DNA of 64,000 bases from Planctomycetaceae bacterium (lineage in GTDB: Bacteria > Planctomycetota > Planctomycetia > Planctomycetales > Planctomycetaceae), in assembly GCA_021732995.1 (NCBI GenBank), contig JAKFWA010000085.1:124001-188000 (forward strand). The letters are read 5' to 3'. A program made the position numbers and the translations under genes. The notes below the pieces were generated by a model that worked only from the letters and a program-made list of their open reading frames with translations, ran no database searches and was not told where the DNA came from. Position 1 is the stretch's first letter. Every line of letters starts with the position of its first letter. Of the stretch, positions 46,584 to 57,151 are shown in pieces.

Positions 46584-46666
46584 TGCGCTCTCAAGACAGT
46601 CTCTCGTAACATGGGATTCACTCCCGTGACGTCTCCTAAGGTCGCAGCGATCAGTGCGAGTTTACC

Positions 46667-48538
46667 ATGACCTGGTTTCGACCTTGGACACGGTGGCTCG
46701 CACTGTTTTTGTTTCTGGGGGGGATGACATGCCTGCTGCTGACGTTGCGACAACCCTCCGATCTGCAGCTACTTGAAGATGCCCGCCTCGCAACGGCTTT
46801 AGGCGAACGCGAGCGTGCTCTCAACTTGTATGAGCAAGTCCTCGCCAGCGATCCCGCTTCGACTGCAGCGTTACTTGAGGGCAGCGAGGTATCGCTGGAG
46901 TTAGGCCGAGCCTCTCAAGCAGAAACTTATCTGCGTCGCATACTGCAGCTTGCACCAGAGGATCACACAGCCAACGTGCGACTGGCCTATTTGCTGGGCG
47001 TCGAGGGGCGCTGTTGGGAAGCGGCTCCCTTTCTGCTGGCTTCCGTGAAGCAGGGTGAATTCACGCTGCACCATCTGGTGCTGTTAGCCGCCAGCGAACC
47101 GGTCATTGCTGATTCAGCGTTTGTCGAGAAGTGCCTGCGTGCTGTCCCGGATGATCCGTTGCCATTGCTTGGAATCGCTCGGACCAGATTTCAGCAGAAC
47201 GACGCCGTTCAAGCTGAAGCCTTGTTACGGCAGGTGCTGTCGGGTTCGCCTGCATCTGTTGAAGCTCACGCGATGCTGGGAAGAGTGCTCGCAGCCACTG
47301 ACGTCAGTTCCCTCCCTAAGTGGCAACTGGCACAGCCGCCCGAAGCAGAGTCCCACCCAGAAGTCTGGTGGGCGAGAGGAGCATGGGCGGAACAGCAAGC
47401 GGACTTGCGCGGTGCCGTCCGCTGCTATGCTGAAGCCGTGCGACTCGATCCGAATCATCGCACTGCGAACTATCGGTTGGGGCAGGTTTTGATGGCGCTC
47501 GATCAGCACAAGCCCGCTCAGCCATTTGTCGAACGAGCTGACAAGCTGCGCGATTTGGCGTTGCTCGTCGATCAAGTGTTTTCTCAGCCAGACTCGCTCG
47601 CGCATCTGCAACGTGCCGCCGAGCTGACGAGGTCGCTGGGGCGTCCCTGGGAGGCGTGGGGCTGGTACCAGATCGTGCTGCGGCAAGCTCCTTCAACGGA
47701 ATGGGCAACAAAGGCCAGCGATGAACTGCGCGCCGAGTTAAGGCCCGACTCGCCTCGCAATGTGGAGGCGTTCAATCCCGCACTGCGACTCAATCTTGAT
47801 CCGTATGAGTTGCCTGCTTTCGTGCGAGATGCGAGTCGCAGCAACAAACTCAACGATGTTCCCGGTTCAACCACCAGCAATCTGCCCCCGAGCAACGTTC
47901 AATTTGCGGATGTCGCGCGTGAAGTTGGCCTCGACTTCACCTACTTCAATCGCCCCGGAATCAAGACTGGCGACATTCGCATGCTGGACACCACGGGTGG
48001 TGGAATTGCAGTGCTGGACTATGACTGCAACGGGTACCCGGATCTGTACTTCACTCAAGGCTGCGAATGGCCGCCGAGCAGTTCCCAAGGTTCGCTTGAG
48101 GACCAGTTCTTCCGGAACACCGGCGAGGGGCGCTTTGAGAACGTGGGGGCTGCCGCTGGCATCGGCGATCCGGGGTACGGGCAAGGCGTGACGACGGGCG
48201 ACTTCGATAACGACGGATTTCCCGACCTGTACGTCGCAAATATCGGCGCGAACCGGCTCTATCACAACAACGGGGACGGCACATTCTCGGACGTTACGAA
48301 CGCCGCCGGAATCAGCGGCGAATTGTGGACAACCAGTTGCCTGATGGCAGATCTCAACGGCGACTCGCTGCCGGATCTTTACGACGTCAACTACCTCGCG
48401 GGAGCGGCGGCATTAACTCAGATCTGCCGCCACGGAGATGAAGTCCGCTGGTGCAGCCCCGATGCTTTTGAGGCCGAGCCGGATCAGGTGTACCTGAATC
48501 TGGGTGATGGCCGTTTTGAAAACGTCACGCACACGTAG
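46667..48538 (+). pseudogene. TPR/FG-GAP CRTAC1-like protein, 5' part ending at in-frame TAG
   Basis: 623 codons before TAG 48536-48538. There is an N-terminal membrane anchor (WLALFLFLGGMTCLLLTL), then TPR-like helices (~30-350; for example ALNLYEQVLASDP and AEAVRLDPNHRTANYRLGQVL), then the start of an FG-GAP/VCBS propeller (VQFADVAREVGLDFTYFN, DYDCNGYPDLYFTQG, DFDNDGFPDLYVANIG). The propeller stops in mid-repeat at FENVTHT. The same frame resumes without a shift and completes the family, so one gene of ~948 codons has been interrupted by a single stop. It could also be a base-call error or a readthrough site. Confidence 0.8.
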
Positions 48539-49510
48539 GGTATCGAGGTACCAAACGGCAAGGGCTTGGGAATCGTGGCGGCGGACATCGAAGGCAACGG
48601 GCAACTCAGCCTGTTTATTGCCAACGACGCCGTTCCCAATTTCATGTTTATCAATCGTACCACGTCACGGGGCGGGCCGATCAAGTTTGACGAGCAGGCG
48701 GTCCCGATGGGCCTGGCGTTTGATCGAGATGGGCTGTCTCAAGCTTGCATGGGAGTAGCAGCCGGAGATGCCGATGGCGATGGCCTGCTCGACTTGTACG
48801 TGACTAACTTCAGCGATCAATCCAACACGCTCTATCGGCAGCATCCGGGGCACTTGTTCGAAGACGATACGCGTCGCGCGGGGCTGCGAGATCCCAGCTT
48901 TGCGATGCTGGGTTTCGGTACTCAGTTTATTGATGGTGAATTGGACGGCTGGTCGGACCTCGTTCTGACAAACGGTCACGTCTACGACCTGTCCTACAAA
49001 GGCGTACCGTACCAGATGCCGCCACAGTACTTCCGCAACCTCGGCCGAGGACGCTTCACGGAACTCTCCAGCCGACAACTTGGAAAGTTCTTCGAACGCA
49101 AGACACTCGGTCGTGGACTGGCCCGGCTCGACTGGAATCGGGATGGACTCGAGGATTTCGTCGTCTCGCACATGAACTCCCCGGCGGCGCTGGTCGAGAA
49201 TCGAACTCCATCCCATGGGCACTTCCTGACGGTGCAACTGCACGGAACGGAAAGTAGCCGAGACGCAATTGGCACCATTGTAGAAGTTGTCACACCCCAG
49301 CGGACCTGGGTGCGTCATCATTCGGCAGGTGACGGCTACCAGGCATCAAACGAGCGACGGTTGGTGTTTGGCCTGGGCGATGCAACGCAAGTTTCCGAAC
49401 TAAAACTTCGCTGGCCTTCAGGCCGGCTACAGTCGTGGAAGACCTTGACGATCGATCGAGATGTCACTCTGGTCGAAGGCGCCGATCAACCGCTGATTCA
49501 GCAACGATAG
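48539..49510 (+). pseudogene. CRTAC1-like protein, 3' part (FG-GAP + ASPIC/UnbV)
   Basis: This is in the same frame as the upstream part, directly after the TAG: GIEVPNGKGLGIVAADIEG, LFIANDAVPNFMF, GVAAGDADGDGLLDLYVTNF and DLVLTNGHVYD complete the propeller. The ASPIC/UnbV domain follows (HFLTVQLHGTESSRDAIGT, GDGYQASNERRLVFGLG, LKLRWPSG). The only nearby alternative start is TTG 48566, without a ribosome site, and the domain would begin mid-blade. It is therefore treated as the 3' part of the broken gene rather than a separate one. Such proteins are exported, with calcium-binding propellers. Confidence 0.8.
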
Positions 49511-49582
49511 CGCGACGGTCCGGTAAAGGAGCGTTGCGCCGGAGAAGTATTCGCCAAACGATCAGATGCGTATCCGAATCAG

Positions 49583-51379
49583 TCACTCAAACGGCGTCGT
49601 GCTGACTTCGATCTTGCCAATCGCGAACGGCACGGACTGCTCGGGGGCGATGACAATGTCGTAGCCCCACATTTTTGAGAAGCAAGCGTTCTTGCAGTGC
49701 CAAGTATGGGTTTGCCAACTTGACTCTTTGGAAACTCCGAACCATTGGCCAACGTTCGCATAGGGCGAGCGGCCCTGACTGTCAGCGACTTCGTATCGTA
49801 GATTCATACCGACGTTGCCACCGGCGACGCGACGCACAGTCGCTCGCACGTAGTAGTCCTTTGTTGCAAGGCTCGCGAATGACGGGTGGGTGTAGAAGGA
49901 AATCGGATGACCGATATCTCCTTCCACCAGCAGGCCCGATGAGCCATCGGCGAACTTGACTGTCGGGTAGCGAGAACGATTGCGAGGAAACACGCCGCGC
50001 GCATGATCGGTGTCGTCAGCCTGAAAGGAGACCGCCTTCGCCGTTGAGTAATCCCCTCCCCAAGGAAATGGCTTGCTGGCATTCGCGCGAGCAGCCTGCA
50101 CAAGGTCCTCGGGCACGCCAGCGATGAACGTTGGAGCAAGACTCAAAGGAAGCTGTTGTTGTGCCGGCAGTTTTTGAGGTGTTGGATTCAGTGCATCCGT
50201 GACTTCAACGTCCTTGGCAAAGTCGAGTGATGCTCCGAGCGGTTCGAACTTCAAGCCCTCCGGCATCCAGGCGATGAGCACAGGTTCGGATCGGCCGGTG
50301 AAGACGAAGCCATAACCGCGCCGCAACTCCCCGAGCGCCAGCCACCCTTCGTACTTCGGCTGCTCGCCCAGCAGTTTCGTCAACGTTTTCATCGTCTGAT
50401 ACGCGGGACGAGGGCTTCCGCTACGAGCGATCAATCCAAACCCCTGATCTTCACCGATGGGGTCTTGAGCTTCGAACCATTGCGTGCAGGAAAATCCCTG
50501 AGCCAGTGACATCGTGTAAATCTTCGCCAGCGCTTTGGCGGCATCGTTCTCGGTGATGGCGTGATCGGGGCTTGATGCCAGCCGGTGTCCGATTTCCGTC
50601 ATCCACAGTTCGGCGTCGGCGCGATCGGGAGCGGCCTCTCGGAGCATGCTTCGCAACATGTGCTTCATCCAGAGAAACGGAATCTCTCCATCGGTGTCGG
50701 CGAGTCCATCAGCGATTTCATACGGATGAACGCACAAGTAATCGAAACGATTCGGCTTTCCCACTTGAGCCATCGCGCGAATAGCTTGGTGCAAATACGG
50801 AGCGTCGAAGCTGGCCACCGTCAGACCAACGCGTGCTTGTGAATCAGCCTTCTTCGCGGCGTCGTACGTCGCGACTGCCAGGCGTGCGTAGTCAGTCGTC
50901 GTGTGCTTCCCGTCATTGAAGCCGCCGTTGCCCTCGTTCCAGACTTCCCAATAACGAATGTCGTTCTTGTAGCGTCCGACGACCGCAGAAACGTACTGCG
51001 ACCAATCGTCGAGTTGCTCCATCGGGAAAGCATGCACCGCTTTCGCTCCCGCCGGGGAGCCCATCAGAATCCCGTTGATCTGCACTCGATGTTGCGCCGC
51101 GGACTTCATCAGCCGATCGCAGTCATCCCACTTCCACTGCCCCTTCTGAGGCTCAATGCCGCGCCATTCGGGAAACAATCGAATGGTCGAAACGCCTGCC
51201 TCAGTCATCTTGGGAAACCACTCCTCGTGGTTCCTAAACGAACTGGCCGACGAACTGATACCCCACGGAGTGGTCGCTCGCGGTCCCGACTTCTGTCCGT
51301 TTACTTCGTGAGCAGCGAGCGGCACGGCCAGCCCGGTGACCACCAAACCAGCCAACACGTAACGCATCAGTTTTTTCAT
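49583..51379 (-). CDS. Secreted clan GH-A glycoside hydrolase (GH39/GH5-like)
   Basis: 598 residues with a signal peptide (LAGLVVTGLAVPLAAHE); GAGG lies five bases before ATG 51379. A TIM-barrel hydrolase: IRLFPEWRGIEP, then YWEVWNEGN with acid/base Glu149, HPYE, and LWMTEIGHR with nucleophile Glu262, the standard clan GH-A pair. The C-terminal ~200 residues form a beta-rich module, probably carbohydrate-binding (FYTHPSFASLATKDYYVRAT). The specificity (xyloside, glucoside, uronide) cannot be read. It lies 77 bp from the giant protein gene on the same strand and is probably co-transcribed with it. Confidence 0.88.
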   Translation of the reverse strand: MKKLMRYVLAGLVVTGLAVPLAAHEVNGQKSGPRATTPWGISSSASSFRNHEEWFPKMTEAGVSTIRLFPEWRGIEPQKGQWKWDDCDRLMKSAAQHRVQINGILMGSPAGAKAVHAFPMEQLDDWSQYVSAVVGRYKNDIRYWEVWNEGNGGFNDGKHTTTDYARLAVATYDAAKKADSQARVGLTVASFDAPYLHQAIRAMAQVGKPNRFDYLCVHPYEIADGLADTDGEIPFLWMKHMLRSMLREAAPDRADAELWMTEIGHRLASSPDHAITENDAAKALAKIYTMSLAQGFSCTQWFEAQDPIGEDQGFGLIARSGSPRPAYQTMKTLTKLLGEQPKYEGWLALGELRRGYGFVFTGRSEPVLIAWMPEGLKFEPLGASLDFAKDVEVTDALNPTPQKLPAQQQLPLSLAPTFIAGVPEDLVQAARANASKPFPWGGDYSTAKAVSFQADDTDHARGVFPRNRSRYPTVKFADGSSGLLVEGDIGHPISFYTHPSFASLATKDYYVRATVRRVAGGNVGMNLRYEVADSQGRSPYANVGQWFGVSKESSWQTHTWHCKNACFSKMWGYDIVIAPEQSVPFAIGKIEVSTTPFE

Positions 51380-51456
51380 GAATTCCTCAACGGCCGAATG
51401 TTGCCAATTCGATGTCAGCGATTGATTGGCGGTGATGCGATGCTGCGAAACTTGGG

Positions 51457-54400
51457 CTACTTGAAGTCAGAAGCTGATCGCGACAGCACGATACGGTCGA
51501 ATGAGGCCCCGCCGCCGACCGAACCTAGCGACAGGCTGCGGATTGAGAACGGCTTGCCATGCAGTTTGAACAAGTCGACTCGCACCGTCTGCCACGCCGT
51601 CGGTGGCGCGTCGGATTGTTTCACTTCGACGACACCTTCAAAGCGAGTTGCCTCGCCAGCAACGAGTGCCACACCGCCGCCGTGGTGCGGACCGAGTCGC
51701 AGCGTCAGACCGCGCGTCTCCTTAGAAGCAGCCTTCCAGGAGAACTCCGCCCAGCGATACTGACCCGGCTTTTCGGGATGCTCGACGATCTCGAAGTCCC
51801 AGTTTGGGAGCACGTGTCCGAAAGGAGGTCGCCAATTCGGCGTCGTACTACCGGCGCGTGTCAGACCCAGGCTCTTTCCGCCCGAGTGAGCGTCGTCATA
51901 GCGGAAGACGAACGGGTAGTCGCCATAGGCCAGCAGGTGCTTCATGTCGTCTTCGCGTTCGTCGAATAGCACCGCAATCGGACGATTCGCGACCGCATCG
52001 GGGTGCGAAGGACCAAGCACCTCACCGTGGAAGACCAACTCACCCCACCGCAGGTTACCAACCGGCCAGGAGGCACCACCGGTCGAAACGAACCGGAACT
52101 TCGCAGCTTCAACGGGAGCATCGAACCAGTGCGTGTGAGCGACGGTGGTCGACGCAGGATTGGCACGAGTCAGATCGGCCAGCAGGTACGGTCCGTCACG
52201 CCAAGCCGCCGCAGACGAATCCCACCATTGCAGCCGCATGTCGCGAGTCCATGATTCGGGATGAGCGGCATCTTCGACAATCGTCACGCCACGCAAACGA
52301 ATCTGCGACCGGAATGTGTCCACCTCAACGACCAGCTTTGATCGCCAGCCAGAGTCAACGTAACTGATGTCAGTCCACTCCAGCCAAGGAGTTTTTGGTG
52401 CTGTCGGATCGCCATCTCGCAAGAGGTCGATCTTGTGCTGCCACTGACGGGGATCACCATGCGTCGTTGGTTCGCAACGTGCTTCGATCAAAGCTTGCGT
52501 TGTGGTGAGCAAGTTTGGTGTCAGTGGAGCCGATTCAGGTGCCGCGTTGCCCCAACCATCGACTCGCGATGTTGGTGTTACATCAGCCACGAGCAGATCC
52601 TGCGAACCAATAGCGGCATCTGCTTGCAACGTCGTGGACCAGAGAGGTTCGAAGTCAGGCTTCAGTCGTGTCACTTGTCCGAGCCACGTCGCCACCAGCA
52701 AACCGCCATCGTCGAGCCAATTGACGACTGGCAGCGCACCGAGATCGCGTTCCAGCAGGCGATGTCCGTCGCTGGCAAACACCAGCAGCGTGCCCAACTC
52801 ACTCCCGACAGCAACGTGTTTCCCGTCCGCGCTGAAACGCGGTGCACGCAACACATCGTCAGCTTCAACGCTCCAGAGCAAGCCGCCGGATGTGTCGAAG
52901 AATCGCAGTTCATGTTGCCAAGTGACGGCGGCGTATTGCCCATCCGCAGACAGCGTCAGGCCATCGGCGGGAGTCGCCAGCGACGCTGTTGTTTGTCCGT
53001 CGCGCAGAATGAAAATTCGTCCGCCGTTGGCGGTTGATCGGAGCGCGACAACGCGGCCGTCGGTACTTACCACTGCTGCCGTCAAAACGCCGGTCTCGCC
53101 GAGCTTGTGCGACCATTGAGTCTTGCCAGTCTGAGCGTCTCGTGCGGTTGCCGTGAAGCCATCGAACTCCAGCAGAGTATTGCGATCAATCGCGAGCAGC
53201 TTACGTCGCTGACGGCTGGTGCGCCACCAATCATCCGACCACAGCCGCTTCCCGTTGACTGACCACACGACGAGCCCGAGATCGCCAGCCGACGCAACCC
53301 AAGTTCCATCCGGGGAAACGGCGAAGTTGTTGATCGGCTCTTGCCACTGCCGTGCCACGGCCCAATTCGTACCACGCTTGGGCAGTCCATAGAGAGCGAA
53401 CCGCCGCGATGCCTTTCCAGCGTCGTCGAGCAGATGCAGATGAAACCCTTCGGCTGAATTCAGGTCGTAGCCTTGGACAGCGAAACCTGTTGTTGTGCGA
53501 GTCGGCGCGTAGGCGAAGTGATGCCCGATCTTCGCCTGTCGACGCACGGAACCGTCCTTGAGATCAACGACGAACGCATTGCGATCCCAACCCGCTGCGG
53601 TAACAAGTGCGGCTTGATTGTCGCGACTCACGACAACGTCCCGCAGCCGCGCGGCGAATGGTTCTGGTGAGGATCCTCGTTCAACATCAATCGCCGGTGG
53701 CCGACTGCCGCGAGGCACCGAGACGAAGATTCGGGCCGGAGCATGTCGCAAATCAACAGACAGTTCGTCGTCAGCACGAATCTGCTTTCCCGAAAAGAGT
53801 TCGTACACATCCCGCCCTTTCGCCGCCGACCAACGCAACTTCGTAACAACCGGCATGCGACTGCCTGCCGCCAAGCTCACGCGCCAGAGGTGGGCCGGTT
53901 CAAGCGGCACAGCAGCATCGTTCACGGCCCATAACACGCGGACATCGCCGAGTTGCCGTTCGGTCAACAAGACTTCCGGATGATCGCACTCCGCGACCGG
54001 CAGCACCGTCTTGTTCCAGGCTCCGGCGAGCGTCGCAGCGTGACCGAGGATGTACTCCCGGTACCGCCAGAAGGCACTGTCGTCATTCAGCACATGGTGA
54101 TCGCGTTCAACTCGCGTGAATTCGACGTCGATCGGACGCGGGGAAAAGTCTTTCACCAGATCCGCGCGGCAGCTCTTGTCCGTAAAAATCGGCACGCCAG
54201 CTTTCGTCGCGCGTTCGAGTGCGCCACGAAGACTGGGTTCGAGTTCCACGGTCTGACTCACCAACAACACGGCTTTGAACTTGGTGAACGACTCAGGCTG
54301 GCAATCTTCAGCAAACACAAAACTCGCCGGTCGATGTGCTCGGAGGCAGGCGTTATACGCCTCGAACAGCCGCGTGAAGTAGAACCCGCCAACCCCCCGC

Positions 54401-57063
54401 CAGTCGAGTTCCATCCGCATCATGCGCGTTGAAACGGGAATCACAACCGGGTCGCTCGCTTCCAATGAAGCAAGCCAGGAACCGTGCTTCGAAAGCCACT
54501 CATTCATCCGTCGATGCACCGATGTCGCACCAGGCCCAGCGCTGCGAGGGTCGGAGTCGGGTGAAGCGAAGCCTTTCGTAGAGCCCGACTGACCAATGCC
54601 GTTCGCTCCGCGCATCACCATCTGCATGGACGCCGACAGGATCTGGCCGCCGGTGCCATCGTCGTTCCAGAGTTCAGGGTGTGCCCACGCCGGTCGACCG
54701 GGCCGCTTGTAGAAGTCCACGTTGTGCGCCGAGATCATCGGCCATTGAATCTGCTCAGCCTGAAAGTGCAGATCGACTTCGCTGGCGTTCGCGAACGTCA
54801 GCGGTGGAATGATTCCTGGCTGGCGGTACGGGGCGGTCATCGCACTGACCAGTGGACGACGCTGTTCCCCGCTCGCCTGCATCGCGTTGCGCAGATGCCG
54901 CTCGGCATCGACCGCCTGGTTGATCCAGCGGTCGGAGACCTTCTCCAGCACCGAATCCCAGCGACCCGTCTCCTGCGCCGCCTTGTAAGCGGCTTCGTAG
55001 GCTGTCTTTTCTTCGGGTGATGTGGCGAGCCCAGCACCGCGAGCCGCGATCCACCAGTTGGCGGCCCAACTCCAACCGCGAAAGGCCGGGTAATCTGCCA
55101 GTCGACGAGTCACGTTCTGAACATCGCGAGCCAACTCATCAGGCGAGCGTTTGTCAAAGCCAGTGCCTAGCGGCAGACCGGCATCCATATAGAGCAAGAT
55201 CGCTTGTTGCTCGATGCCCGCGGCTCCGTAAGCCGCGACTGTCTGATGAATGCGGTTCTCGAATTCGGCCTTCGCCGGCGCGACCGCGATGGGATCATTT
55301 GTCAGGCGTGTGATCAGATCGGTATCGCGCAGCGTACTCGCGAGTTCACCCAACCCGCTGTTATGACCCAACCGATCGACAATTAGGTTCTCCCCCACTC
55401 GCCGCGTCAGCGCCACGTGCCGGGCGATTTGCTCCTGAGCATCGAAGAAAGTCGTCGTGGGATAGGCGTGCGTATAGTCACCGTGACGGACGCGATGAAA
55501 CGCAGTTGAAGAATGATCGCCCTTGCCGGCCCCCTCACCCAGCGACAAGTACTGGTCTGCGATCGTCCAGCCGGGGAGTGTTGCCGTCAGCCGGTATTCG
55601 CCCGCTGCTAACTGCCCGGCCAGTTTCGGATCGAGTTGCGATGAAGCTGCCTTGCCGGGCTCTTTTTTTGATTCAACTCGCTGTCGCGCATGCTCGCGAC
55701 CAGCTTCGTCGAGCAACCGCACTTCAACCGCTGACGGGAGTGGCTGGTCCTTCGTGCGACACGAAACTGAAAATGGAATCGCTTCACCAGTTCTGAATGA
55801 ACGCCGATTCAGTGGCGTGAAGATTGATACCGAACCAATCGCGCTCTCGGGCCGAATTTCAATGACCGACTGAACTTGATACTCCGAGTTACTACCGTCG
55901 ATGCCTGAACCGACTCGCAATTGAAACAGTCCCGATCTTTCCGCAGGCACAGCAATCTTTCCATCACTGATGAGCAATGGCGAGAACTTCACGGTACCCA
56001 GCGGTCGCAACCAAGCCTTCAGTTGAGGTTGAGTGCTACGACCAGCCGCGTCAAAGCGAATTGCGAACGGCATCGACTTGCCGGCGATCCATACCGATGA
56101 AGGGTACTCGACAGTCAAACGCTCGTGATCGATGCTCACGACTCGGCGGAACGTGCCGCTCGCGCGATCGTAGACCTGAAAAATCTCGGTGTCTGACTTC
56201 TGGCGCACGATGATGTCATCGCGCAGCACACGCAGATGGCTGATCCGCCGTTGCGGACTTGCTGCGCGGTCACCCATAGCGAGCGTCACTTCGCCAGCCG
56301 GTTGGCCATTCGCATCGAAGATTCTGACCTTCGCATCGACGCCGTCATTCAGATACAGCCGACCAGCCGCATCGACGTCAAAGCCGCCCGAGAATCCTCC
56401 CCACGGATCGCCGCTCACCTGAGCCCGCAACGACCAGCGGCGTACGCCGTCGAAGCCGCGGCAGAGCACTTCATTCCCGACGATGAAATAGAATTGCTCA
56501 TCCTTTTCTGACACACGAAAGCCGTACCGCCACAGCCGCGCCGCGTTCTTCTCACCTTCGGCTTGCAGCGGGTAGCTGCGCAGGATTTCTCCGGAAGAGT
56601 TAATGCGCACGATACGATTGACGTGCTGATCGAGTGCAAAGAAATCGCCACTCGTCCCGGCTTCAATCGCTCCTGGCCCGTCCCAACCGACCGCGTCATT
56701 GCCGGTGAAACCACCGGCTTTACCCAGTTCACGACCGTTGCGATCGTAAACGCTCACCGACTTCGCGAAATGCGCGTTCGAGGTCGCCACGATTCCGTCA
56801 ACGCCCACCGCGACGCCCGTGGTGGCATAGGTGGTCGCCATGCCGAACTTCTGCGAGCCGTCACTGCTGAGTCTCAGCACGTAGTCCGCGCCATCCTTGC
56901 CGCCGTAGACGTAAACCGATCCATCGCGCCCGACGGCTAATCCGTCCCCCGTTCCGCGAATCGCCGGATGCTCGCGCGAGATCACCTGCCGCAACTCATC
57001 GGCCTTCGCGAGCGCGAGCACCGAACAGATAATCGTCACGAATGCAGAGAGTCGCAGCATCAT
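51457..57063 (-). CDS. 1868-residue secreted mosaic: propeller, glycosidase-like barrel, WD/PQQ propeller, discoidin-like domain
   Basis: Signal peptide (LSAFVTIICSVLALAKAD); GAGG lies six bases before ATG 57063. Layout by sequence character: NHL-like propeller (~20-330: GLAVGRDGSVYVYGG, ALDQHVNRIVRINSSGEI); Ig-like segments (~340-510); a helical/TIM-barrel-like region (~520-930: HAYPTTTFFDAQEQIARHV, GWSWAANWWIAARG); a beta-galactosidase-trimerisation-like flavodoxin segment (~940-1050: FTKFKAVLLVSQTVELE, GVPIFTDKSC); a WD40/PQQ-like propeller (~1170-1500: NNFAVSPDGTWVASAGDLGL); a discoidin-like module (~1520-1690: RLRGVTIVEDAAHPESW); and a C-terminal lectin-like sandwich. The catalytic residues are not certain. 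It probably binds and processes a polysaccharide together with the adjacent glycosidase. Confidence 0.82.
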   Translation of the reverse strand: MMLRLSAFVTIICSVLALAKADELRQVISREHPAIRGTGDGLAVGRDGSVYVYGGKDGADYVLRLSSDGSQKFGMATTYATTGVAVGVDGIVATSNAHFAKSVSVYDRNGRELGKAGGFTGNDAVGWDGPGAIEAGTSGDFFALDQHVNRIVRINSSGEILRSYPLQAEGEKNAARLWRYGFRVSEKDEQFYFIVGNEVLCRGFDGVRRWSLRAQVSGDPWGGFSGGFDVDAAGRLYLNDGVDAKVRIFDANGQPAGEVTLAMGDRAASPQRRISHLRVLRDDIIVRQKSDTEIFQVYDRASGTFRRVVSIDHERLTVEYPSSVWIAGKSMPFAIRFDAAGRSTQPQLKAWLRPLGTVKFSPLLISDGKIAVPAERSGLFQLRVGSGIDGSNSEYQVQSVIEIRPESAIGSVSIFTPLNRRSFRTGEAIPFSVSCRTKDQPLPSAVEVRLLDEAGREHARQRVESKKEPGKAASSQLDPKLAGQLAAGEYRLTATLPGWTIADQYLSLGEGAGKGDHSSTAFHRVRHGDYTHAYPTTTFFDAQEQIARHVALTRRVGENLIVDRLGHNSGLGELASTLRDTDLITRLTNDPIAVAPAKAEFENRIHQTVAAYGAAGIEQQAILLYMDAGLPLGTGFDKRSPDELARDVQNVTRRLADYPAFRGWSWAANWWIAARGAGLATSPEEKTAYEAAYKAAQETGRWDSVLEKVSDRWINQAVDAERHLRNAMQASGEQRRPLVSAMTAPYRQPGIIPPLTFANASEVDLHFQAEQIQWPMISAHNVDFYKRPGRPAWAHPELWNDDGTGGQILSASMQMVMRGANGIGQSGSTKGFASPDSDPRSAGPGATSVHRRMNEWLSKHGSWLASLEASDPVVIPVSTRMMRMELDWRGVGGFYFTRLFEAYNACLRAHRPASFVFAEDCQPESFTKFKAVLLVSQTVELEPSLRGALERATKAGVPIFTDKSCRADLVKDFSPRPIDVEFTRVERDHHVLNDDSAFWRYREYILGHAATLAGAWNKTVLPVAECDHPEVLLTERQLGDVRVLWAVNDAAVPLEPAHLWRVSLAAGSRMPVVTKLRWSAAKGRDVYELFSGKQIRADDELSVDLRHAPARIFVSVPRGSRPPAIDVERGSSPEPFAARLRDVVVSRDNQAALVTAAGWDRNAFVVDLKDGSVRRQAKIGHHFAYAPTRTTTGFAVQGYDLNSAEGFHLHLLDDAGKASRRFALYGLPKRGTNWAVARQWQEPINNFAVSPDGTWVASAGDLGLVVWSVNGKRLWSDDWWRTSRQRRKLLAIDRNTLLEFDGFTATARDAQTGKTQWSHKLGETGVLTAAVVSTDGRVVALRSTANGGRIFILRDGQTTASLATPADGLTLSADGQYAAVTWQHELRFFDTSGGLLWSVEADDVLRAPRFSADGKHVAVGSELGTLLVFASDGHRLLERDLGALPVVNWLDDGGLLVATWLGQVTRLKPDFEPLWSTTLQADAAIGSQDLLVADVTPTSRVDGWGNAAPESAPLTPNLLTTTQALIEARCEPTTHGDPRQWQHKIDLLRDGDPTAPKTPWLEWTDISYVDSGWRSKLVVEVDTFRSQIRLRGVTIVEDAAHPESWTRDMRLQWWDSSAAAWRDGPYLLADLTRANPASTTVAHTHWFDAPVEAAKFRFVSTGGASWPVGNLRWGELVFHGEVLGPSHPDAVANRPIAVLFDEREDDMKHLLAYGDYPFVFRYDDAHSGGKSLGLTRAGSTTPNWRPPFGHVLPNWDFEIVEHPEKPGQYRWAEFSWKAASKETRGLTLRLGPHHGGGVALVAGEATRFEGVVEVKQSDAPPTAWQTVRVDLFKLHGKPFSIRSLSLGSVGGGASFDRIVLSRSASDFK

Positions 57064-57151
57064 TCAAAGCCTCATTGGACGAGGATGCGGTCCAGTCACG
57101 CGGTGATTTCCGAGTGGCGGCCCGCAGCCGATGACTCAGTGTTGGCAGCGT

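Noticed and set aside
48536-48538. TAG read as pyrrolysine or another recoded amino acid
   Set aside because: No pyl genes or specific RNA structure are visible, and the protein family does not use a special residue at this place; mutation or error is simpler.
48566-49510. An independent gene starting at TTG 48566
   Set aside because: There is no ribosome site, it begins inside an FG-GAP blade, and it continues the upstream frame exactly.
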